Positions 51,826 through 58,188 of a stretch of DNA of 64,000 nt are shown here, piece after piece (position 1 is the stretch's first letter; each line of letters starts with the position of its first letter). The stretch spans positions 20,124-84,123 of the forward strand of contig JAHREW010000028.1 in assembly GCA_020883125.1 (NCBI GenBank), read 5' to 3'. The position numbers were made by a program, and so were the translations under genes. Under the pieces are notes generated by a model. That model was not told the DNA's origin, made no database searches, and saw only the letters and a program-made list of their open reading frames with translations. The DNA is from Microcoleus sp. CAWBG506 (GTDB taxonomy: Bacteria; Cyanobacteriota; Cyanobacteriia; Cyanobacteriales; Microcoleaceae).

Positions 51826-53832
51826 ATGGCAATGAAATCCATAATGCTCTCAGAGCAACCAGTCATTCTAGAAAAACCAGCGATTTGGTCCCGCTTGTTT
51901 TTGTGGATGATCATGTTGATGACCACTTCAGCAGTAGTTTGGGCCTATTTTGCTAGCGTCGAACAATCCGTACCCGCCGTCGGTCAATTGGAACTCAAAG
52001 ATGGTGCCAGAGACATCCAAGCGCCTGCTACCGGGGCGGTGGTGAGGGTTCACGTCGAAAATGGCGATCGGGTAGAAAAAAACCAGCCTTTGCTTACTTT
52101 TAACCCCGTGGCATCCAGTGCCGATTTCACCTCCCTGAAGAAAACGAAAGAAGCCCTGGAAAAGGAAAATAAATTTTACCAAGATGTGGTAAATGGCACC
52201 ATTCAAGGTCCGATTCCTTCTAACCTAGAATCAACCATCAAAGATAGGCAAAGCATCGCTGCACAAAATCAAGTGCTCCAAGCCTTAATTGACGAGCTCT
52301 ACCTGAACCGGGGAGCCAGTGGCAATTTTGATGCAGCTCAGCAAGGACTTTATGTTAATTATCGATCGGAATTTCTGTCTCGTGCAGCCGCCGTCCAAGG
52401 ACAAATTCAGGAGTTGCAAAAACAACTCAAGCAAGCTGAAGATGCCGAAAAAGCAGCAGGCGATCAAATGACAGTAGCCCAGCAACAATTGGGTTTTGCC
52501 CAGAACCAATTAAACTATTCTCAGCAGCAATTAGATTCTGCCAAAGAGCAAGTAAAATCTGCCGAATCTCAGAAAATCTTAGCCGACGAACAGTTAGCCA
52601 AGTCCCAACAGGTGCTCAAGTCCAATCAAGGTATTTTGAGCAGACTAGGCCCATTGGTGGAAGCAGGAGCGATCGCTGAACTCCAAAAAGAAAAACAGGA
52701 GCAAGATGTTTTCCGAGGCCAAAGCGATGTCCTGAAACAACAAGATCAAATCAAGCAGCGCGAAGGTGAAATAAATGCCCGTAAAGGCGACATCAATACC
52801 CGCAGAGGTGAGATCAATACCCGCAGAGGTGAGATAAACGCCAGACAAGGTGACATCCAAAAAATCACGGCTGAAATCCAACGCCAGCGAGGAGAGCAAG
52901 AACGAATTCAAGAATCGATTAAACGAGCAGAGGAACAGTTGAAAAACACCAAGGATTCCTGGGCAAAAGAACTCTATACTAAAATTTCCGAAAACCAGAA
53001 ACAAATTGCCAGCAGCGACTCTCAACTGAGTCGGTACAAAGTAGAAAACCTGAAAAAGCTATCAGACATCAATTCTCAACTAGAAAAGGCACAGGAAAAC
53101 CGTAACACTCAAGTTCTGAAGTCCCCAGTATCCGGCGTGATTTTTGATTTGAAACCTTCTACCAAGGAGAAATCCAAATTGGATCTGGCAAAAGATCCGA
53201 TCTGTCAATCCATTATTAACTCAGTGTTGAAACCGGGGGAACCGCGCCCCAAACGCTGCGAAGAGGCTTATTATGAAGCGCAGCAAACTGAGAAGTTGCT
53301 CAAAGTTTTGGATGATGAAAACGGCTTACAAGCAAATGTTTATCTAGAAAACAGCAACGTAGCCCTGGTATTGGATGCTTTGAGACAGAAGCGGGCAAAA
53401 TTGGAGCAGTATCACGGCAAACAATTGGATGGAGAAAAGATTGACTGCGAAAAAGGTAAGAGTTGCGCTTGTCCTGAGAAGGAAGTTAACAGAGAGAAAC
53501 TGGGTTTGACTAAATACCAATGCGTGCCTGTGGAAGTGAATGTAGAAGCTTTCCCGGCGATGGAATTTGGTACTGCTGAAGGTGAAGTTATAGAGATTAG
53601 CAGCGATGCTGTGGCTCCGACTGAACTGCGGAAATACTACGCTTTTAAAACCACAATTAAGCTCAAAAATCAAAAGTTTGTGTTGAATAAAGACAAGCCG
53701 AATCAAGTGGAAGTTAATTTACAGTCGGGAATGGCCGTGAGTTCTAATATCAATATTGGTAAGCGGACTGTTTTGCAGATGTTTATCAACCGATTTACTG
53801 GCAAATTGGATACCTTCAAGACTGTTAAGTAG
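51826..53832 (+). CDS. HlyD-like membrane fusion protein
   Basis: 668 residues, longer than most HlyD. N-terminal membrane helix (FLWMIMLMTTSAVVWAYFA), then barrel/lipoyl half SVPAVGQLELKDGARDIQ and ATGAVVRVHVENGDRVEK, then a very long coiled-coil hairpin (about residues 110-430), part of it built from heptads such as GEINTRR repeated four or five times. The second lipoyl half is LKSPVSGVIFDLKPS. Residues 450-570 contain an insertion with several cysteines (PICQSII, KRCEEAYY, CEKGKSCACPEK, YQCVPVEV) that may form disulfides outside the membrane. Adaptor between the HlyB-like exporter and an outer-membrane channel. Starts 40 bp after the hlyB-like stop. Confidence 0.9.
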   Translation: MAMKSIMLSEQPVILEKPAIWSRLFLWMIMLMTTSAVVWAYFASVEQSVPAVGQLELKDGARDIQAPATGAVVRVHVENGDRVEKNQPLLTFNPVASSADFTSLKKTKEALEKENKFYQDVVNGTIQGPIPSNLESTIKDRQSIAAQNQVLQALIDELYLNRGASGNFDAAQQGLYVNYRSEFLSRAAAVQGQIQELQKQLKQAEDAEKAAGDQMTVAQQQLGFAQNQLNYSQQQLDSAKEQVKSAESQKILADEQLAKSQQVLKSNQGILSRLGPLVEAGAIAELQKEKQEQDVFRGQSDVLKQQDQIKQREGEINARKGDINTRRGEINTRRGEINARQGDIQKITAEIQRQRGEQERIQESIKRAEEQLKNTKDSWAKELYTKISENQKQIASSDSQLSRYKVENLKKLSDINSQLEKAQENRNTQVLKSPVSGVIFDLKPSTKEKSKLDLAKDPICQSIINSVLKPGEPRPKRCEEAYYEAQQTEKLLKVLDDENGLQANVYLENSNVALVLDALRQKRAKLEQYHGKQLDGEKIDCEKGKSCACPEKEVNREKLGLTKYQCVPVEVNVEAFPAMEFGTAEGEVIEISSDAVAPTELRKYYAFKTTIKLKNQKFVLNKDKPNQVEVNLQSGMAVSSNINIGKRTVLQMFINRFTGKLDTFKTVK

Positions 53833-53872
53833 CCACTATAATTCAGCGATTGCAGGGATTTTATAAAACCGA

Positions 53873-54034
53873 TAGTCCGGCAGGGGTTAAAACCCCTGCC
53901 TCAAAGCAAAAGTCCTCTAAAGAGGACTCATATCAATTCCGGTTGTATCGGAATGATTTAACCGCGAAGGCGCGAAGGACGCGAAGGAAGAGAAGAGAGA
54001 GTTTAATAATTCCAATGAAGAGAGGATTTGATAT
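53873..54034. repeat. Hairpin repeat plus dispersed repeat copy 4
   Basis: 53873-53928 carries caggggttaaaacccctg and gtcctctaaagaggac, related to 35557-35710. 53934-54034 carries attccggttgtatcggaatg and an agg-rich tail, related to 16236, 33345 and 40267. Sits after the secretion operon. Confidence 0.75.
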
Positions 54035-54111
54035 CAGAAGAAGAATTTTCAACCATTAGTCATCTTTGAGAGGAATGTCACTATTAGACAGGGAATTCAT
54101 ATCCCGCTATA

Positions 54112-55980
54112 TTAAATAGATTGCTGATATTTTTCCAACAATTCCGGGATGTAATCATAGCCATCAACTCCGATCGCCGGAATGATACTTCCTCGACTCT
54201 TAGCCAAAGACTCCTGAAAAGCCTCCGCCCCCATTTGTCCCCGCAAAATAGTCAGCAAACCAGCCGATTGACGCCACTCCATCGCCCCAATTTGCTCCAA
54301 AGTATACATCCCCAAACTGCCAGCAAATATAGCTTTTTCTAGCTGATTCATGCTGTAATAAGCTTGAGCTAAATAAGCCAAATTCAGACCTTGCAAATAC
54401 AAGTCACCGGAGAATTGGGCCGCTTGCCAACCTTTGACCAAATATTCGATCGCACTTTCAGAATTTTCCAGCGCAATTTTAGCAATTCCCAGACTGCTGG
54501 AACAAAAAGCTTGACTTTGCCTGTCACCCAACCTTTCCGAAAGCAACAAACCTTGTTCCAAATAGCCGATCGCACTTTCATACACCTCCGGTTCCACATC
54601 CTCCAACTGCCGTGCCTGAAACACCTCACTATAACCCAAATTAGCCAGGGCATTCGCCTCACCTTGCCGCTCACCCGCTTGTCGTGCCATAATTAAAGCC
54701 CGCTGACTGTAATTAATCGCTTCCTGATAGTTTTTCTGAGAAACATAGTTGCGGCTGATGTGATTGAGATTGGCAACTTCGCAGGCTTTGTCATCTTCTA
54801 GACGGGCAATTTCCAGCGCTTCTTTATGCAGTAAGATCGATCGCTCATAAGCTCCCACAGCCCGCATCGAATAACCCAACAGCGTCAAAATTCGAGCCTT
54901 AACTTGAGTCCCTTCTACTCGTCGCAGCGGTTCATCTAAATACTCCAAAGTATGGCGCAGAGATTTGCCATCAAACGAGGCAAAAATCCCACCGTAAAGC
55001 GGAAAGTATTCTCGTTGAGAAAAAGCCCGCAAAATTTGCAGCGTTACTTGAAAACAAGCATTTGCCAACTGTTCGCCACTTTTGGTATAATTGTTAAATC
55101 CGCTGGCTAACTGACTCCAAATTACCGAAAAAGTAATGTAAGTAGAAATTGAAGCTTTTGTTGACACTTGGGAATCATAAACTTGCTTGTCAAACCATGT
55201 CGCCAAAGCCCGCTGCAAGCACTGCAAAATAATCGCCAATTCCACCAATACGCCTAACTCTATATTAGAGGTTTTTGCAGCTAATTCAACTATGGAGTCA
55301 CCGATCGCAATTGTCTGCAAAAGAGCGTGAGGAAACGAACTTTTCACCTTTTTCGCCCAAAAAGCCCAAGGCCCATTTTGTTCGGGACTACCGCCAAATC
55401 CTAGCTGCTGGGGCTGATAAATCCAGCCCACGAGTTCCGGTTCCAGCCGTTGCCAAGATTCTAAACCTTTGGCAATCCCGGAGGTGATTTGCTGCAAGTC
55501 TCGCTCGGTTTCGGGATTGGAAGTTTGCAGCATTTGTTGGTGCAGGGATTTTGCTAATTGCTGCAATTGATCGAGAGTCAGGGGAAGTTCTTTGTTGGGG
55601 TCGATTACTTGGAATAATGTCAGGAGACGGGTGTTAGATTCGGCGGTAAGGATTTGTTGGATGGCCGAGGCGATCGCACTAGAAACTCGGTTGTCCTTTT
55701 GCCACCGTTCCCATTCTCCTTGGATGGTTTTTAGCGCTCTGAAGGTGCGATTTGCTTTGGCTTGTTTGATTTCGTCCTTTTCATTTCTGAGCAGGTTGTC
55801 GGTGGCATCTAGGCGTTCTCCGAAACAGCGTTCAAAAATTTCGCCAGTGCCGGTGCCGATGTCTTGGACGAGCATTTGATATACTTGTTCTTTGGAGCGA
55901 ATTTGACCCTTGAGGGTAATTTCGACGATTTTGTCGATGAGGGCTAAGTAGCGATCGCGCAATGAGGTAGATTCTGGCAT
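54112..55980 (-). CDS. TPR protein, last gene of the HEAT-NACHT operon
   Basis: 622 residues. The N-terminal 350 residues belong to a conserved cyanobacterial helical domain (SLRDRYLALIDKIVEITLKG, IGTGTGEIFERCFGERLDAT), not a known enzyme. Residues about 370-570 are five to six TPRs (AVGAYERSILLHKEALEIAR, NYQEAINYSQRALIMARQAG, RQSQAFCSSSLGIAKIA). The C-terminus is GSIIPAIGVDGYDYIPELLEKY. It lies 65 bp after the second Uma2 gene and is likely read as part of the same transcript. Role unknown; TPR arrays usually sense or scaffold proteins. Confidence 0.75.
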   Translation of the reverse strand: MPESTSLRDRYLALIDKIVEITLKGQIRSKEQVYQMLVQDIGTGTGEIFERCFGERLDATDNLLRNEKDEIKQAKANRTFRALKTIQGEWERWQKDNRVSSAIASAIQQILTAESNTRLLTLFQVIDPNKELPLTLDQLQQLAKSLHQQMLQTSNPETERDLQQITSGIAKGLESWQRLEPELVGWIYQPQQLGFGGSPEQNGPWAFWAKKVKSSFPHALLQTIAIGDSIVELAAKTSNIELGVLVELAIILQCLQRALATWFDKQVYDSQVSTKASISTYITFSVIWSQLASGFNNYTKSGEQLANACFQVTLQILRAFSQREYFPLYGGIFASFDGKSLRHTLEYLDEPLRRVEGTQVKARILTLLGYSMRAVGAYERSILLHKEALEIARLEDDKACEVANLNHISRNYVSQKNYQEAINYSQRALIMARQAGERQGEANALANLGYSEVFQARQLEDVEPEVYESAIGYLEQGLLLSERLGDRQSQAFCSSSLGIAKIALENSESAIEYLVKGWQAAQFSGDLYLQGLNLAYLAQAYYSMNQLEKAIFAGSLGMYTLEQIGAMEWRQSAGLLTILRGQMGAEAFQESLAKSRGSIIPAIGVDGYDYIPELLEKYQQSI

Positions 55981-56045
55981 AAGTAATTTTTTGTTAATAA
56001 ATTTTTATGGACAGTGCTAGCAGCATTTGACGCTAGTATTTAATT

Positions 56046-56960
56046 TTACAGCTCATCTGGATTTATGCCCATTGCTCTGAGGCGATCGGCCAATCGATTT
56101 GCTCGCACCCTTTCTGATTCAGCTTGCTGTTTTTCAAATTCAGCACGTTTCCTTTCTGATTCAGCTTGCTGTTTTTCTGATTCAGCACGTTGTTTTTCAA
56201 ATTCAGCACGTTTCCTTTCTGATTCAGCTTGCTGTCTTTCAATTTCAGCTTGCTGCCTTTCAAACTCAGCACGTTGACTTTCCAATTGAGCTCGCTGTCT
56301 TTCAAATTCTTCAGGAGTCGGAATCAAATTCCCATTAATATCATACCACCGCAGCCACAGCCTTTCATTTTGCAGAAAAGCACCTTGCCACAAACCCAAA
56401 CTTAACTGTATTTCCGGTATCCAAAATCGAGAACCTGTTAACACTTGCTCGCGGTAACGGTTGCCAATTAAGCGAAATACTCTCAATTGGTTGTTGTATT
56501 TGCTAAACACAAAGTAATAAGGAATCTTCAAAATTCTCTCGTAAACCTGCCACTTAGTCGGAGGTTTGTCTGGTTCTGATTCTGTCAGCCCCAAATCTTC
56601 ATCTTCCGTACTTGGTGACAGAAATTCGATCGCAATTAAAGGACTTACCACCTCATCCCAAATCACGTAACTTTGGCGCAAGTCTCTGTCTTGGTAAAAT
56701 CTCGAAACGCCCACAACTAAGTACCAATCGGGTCTTTTGTACCAATTGAGGTGGTTGGAGTCGTAGTATAGATTGAGATCGCTGGCAGAAAATACGCGAT
56801 CGGCTGGATAATTAGGGGGAATGCAGCTAGCGCACAAAAGCTGTGCTTGCCACTGATGATATTCGTCAGGCAAACCAGGCTCCTCCGGGTCTTCACTTGG
56901 TAGATCGTACATCGTCGGCAACGCTTTTGCTTGGGAAGATTGCGAATCTGGTATGTACAT
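56046..56960 (-). CDS. Uma2-family protein with coiled-coil tail, copy B
   Basis: 304 residues. Core: MYDLPSEDPEEPGLPDEYHQ, YYDSNHLNWYKRPDWYLVVG, SYVIWDEVVSPLIAIEFLSP with STEDED (the E-x-x-S region of the active site), and WQVYERILKIPYYFVF. Residues about 215-290 form a heptad coiled coil of QRAEFEKQ/QQAESER units from 21-bp DNA repeats, ending RLRAMGINPDEL. Strongly similar over its whole length to the upstream neighbour, so a tandem duplication. Nuclease-like fold; cleavage is not shown. Confidence 0.88.
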   Translation of the reverse strand: MYIPDSQSSQAKALPTMYDLPSEDPEEPGLPDEYHQWQAQLLCASCIPPNYPADRVFSASDLNLYYDSNHLNWYKRPDWYLVVGVSRFYQDRDLRQSYVIWDEVVSPLIAIEFLSPSTEDEDLGLTESEPDKPPTKWQVYERILKIPYYFVFSKYNNQLRVFRLIGNRYREQVLTGSRFWIPEIQLSLGLWQGAFLQNERLWLRWYDINGNLIPTPEEFERQRAQLESQRAEFERQQAEIERQQAESERKRAEFEKQRAESEKQQAESERKRAEFEKQQAESERVRANRLADRLRAMGINPDEL

Positions 56961-56981
56961 TGTTATATGATTAGCATAAAA

Positions 56982-57860
56982 CTACAGTTCATCTGGATTA
57001 ATGCCCATGTCTCGGAGGCGATCGGCCAATCGATTTGCCCGCTGCCTTTCAATTTCAGCACGTTGTTTTTCTGATTCAGCACGTTGTCTTTCAATTTCAG
57101 CTTGCTGCCTTTCAACTTCAGCCCGCTGACTTTCAGATTCAGCGCGTTGTCTTTCAAATTCAGCCTGCTGTCTTTCAAATTCAGCCCGCTGTCTTTCAAA
57201 TTCTTCGGGAGTCAAAACCCAATCGCCACTAGCATCGTACCACCGCAGCCACAGCCTCGAAAAACCTTCATAACAGCCTTCCCACAAACCGATACCTAAC
57301 TCTAACTCCGGTATCCAGAATCGTGACTCGGTTAAAACTTGTTCCTCGTAATGATTGTCAATCAATTGAAATACTCTCAGTTGATTGGTGTAGCGACTAA
57401 AAACAAAGTAGTAAGGAATCTGCAAAATCTCTTCATAAACTCGCCACTTAGTAGGCGGTTTATTTCGTGCTTCTGGCGTAATTCCCAAATCCTCATCTTC
57501 AGTTCCCGGTGACAGCAATTCTACTACTACTAGAGGACTAATATTTTCTTGCCACATCACGTAGCTGAGGCGTAAATCCTCACCTCGATAGAATCTCTGG
57601 GCCCCTAAAACGACAAACCAATCGGGTCTTTTATACCAATTGAGATGGTTAGAATCGTAGTATAGATTAAGGTCTGTCGCTATAAAGATTTGGTCTAGGG
57701 GATGGTTGCGCGAACGACAGGTTAGACGCAGCAGTTGGGGTTGATAGTCATGGAATTCGTCAGGCAAACCGGGCTCCTCCGGGTCTTCACTAGGTAAATC
57801 ATACATCGTGGGGAGCAGTTTGGTCTGGGAATGCTGCGAATCCGGTATGTACATCGTCAT
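56982..57860 (-). CDS. Uma2-family protein with coiled-coil tail, copy A
   Basis: 292 residues from the ATG at 57860, chosen because aggg lies 7 nt before it and because copy B starts with the same MYIPDSQ (here after MT); the longer frame to 57992 would overlap the upstream gene. Core motifs as in copy B: VVLGAQRFYRGEDLRLSYVM, ISPLVVVELLSPGTEDED, WRVYEEILQIPYYFVFSR. Tail of QRAEFERQQAE heptads ending RLRDMGINPDEL. Its start lies 4 bp beyond the stop of the NACHT C-terminal fragment, so translation is likely coupled to it. Confidence 0.87.
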   Translation of the reverse strand: MTMYIPDSQHSQTKLLPTMYDLPSEDPEEPGLPDEFHDYQPQLLRLTCRSRNHPLDQIFIATDLNLYYDSNHLNWYKRPDWFVVLGAQRFYRGEDLRLSYVMWQENISPLVVVELLSPGTEDEDLGITPEARNKPPTKWRVYEEILQIPYYFVFSRYTNQLRVFQLIDNHYEEQVLTESRFWIPELELGIGLWEGCYEGFSRLWLRWYDASGDWVLTPEEFERQRAEFERQQAEFERQRAESESQRAEVERQQAEIERQRAESEKQRAEIERQRANRLADRLRDMGINPDEL

Positions 57861-57864
57861 AAGA

Positions 57865-58176
57865 TTACCCTGGCGAGACGGCTTGAGGAGATTGAAGCGG
57901 TACGGCAATGGAAACATTATAGCGCGCTGCGATTTCTTTGGGCAAAAAGTCAGTATCCTTTGCACCGGGAATTTTTGCCAAATAACAATCACGAACTGCT
58001 AACATAAAACCTTTAATTGCCTCTGGCGAATTTTGAAAGTCTGCATCTATTAGAAAATCGCGCCACTTGCTTTCATTTTCACCATAAATATCGACTAAAT
58101 GCAACCCTGCTAAATACTCGGCTACGGGGTCAAGTACAAAGCGGACATTCTCTTTGCTAGGAACATTCGTTTGCAT
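57865..58176 (-). pseudogene. C-terminal piece of the HEAT-NACHT protein
   Basis: 103 residues, same frame as the gene at 58189-60915 and separated from it only by the TAA at 58189 and four codons (KLHL). It reads ENVRFVLDPVAEYLAGLHLV, the usual end of cyanobacterial NACHT proteins. It could be translated separately from the ATG at 58176, or be a dead remnant. The stop overlaps the ribosome-binding site of the next gene. Confidence 0.8.
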
Positions 58177-58188
58177 GAGATGGAGTTT

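Noticed and set aside
56065..57299. Several repeat-rich frames over the Uma2 tails, on both strands
   Set aside because: Shadows of the 21-bp coiled-coil repeats in other frames.
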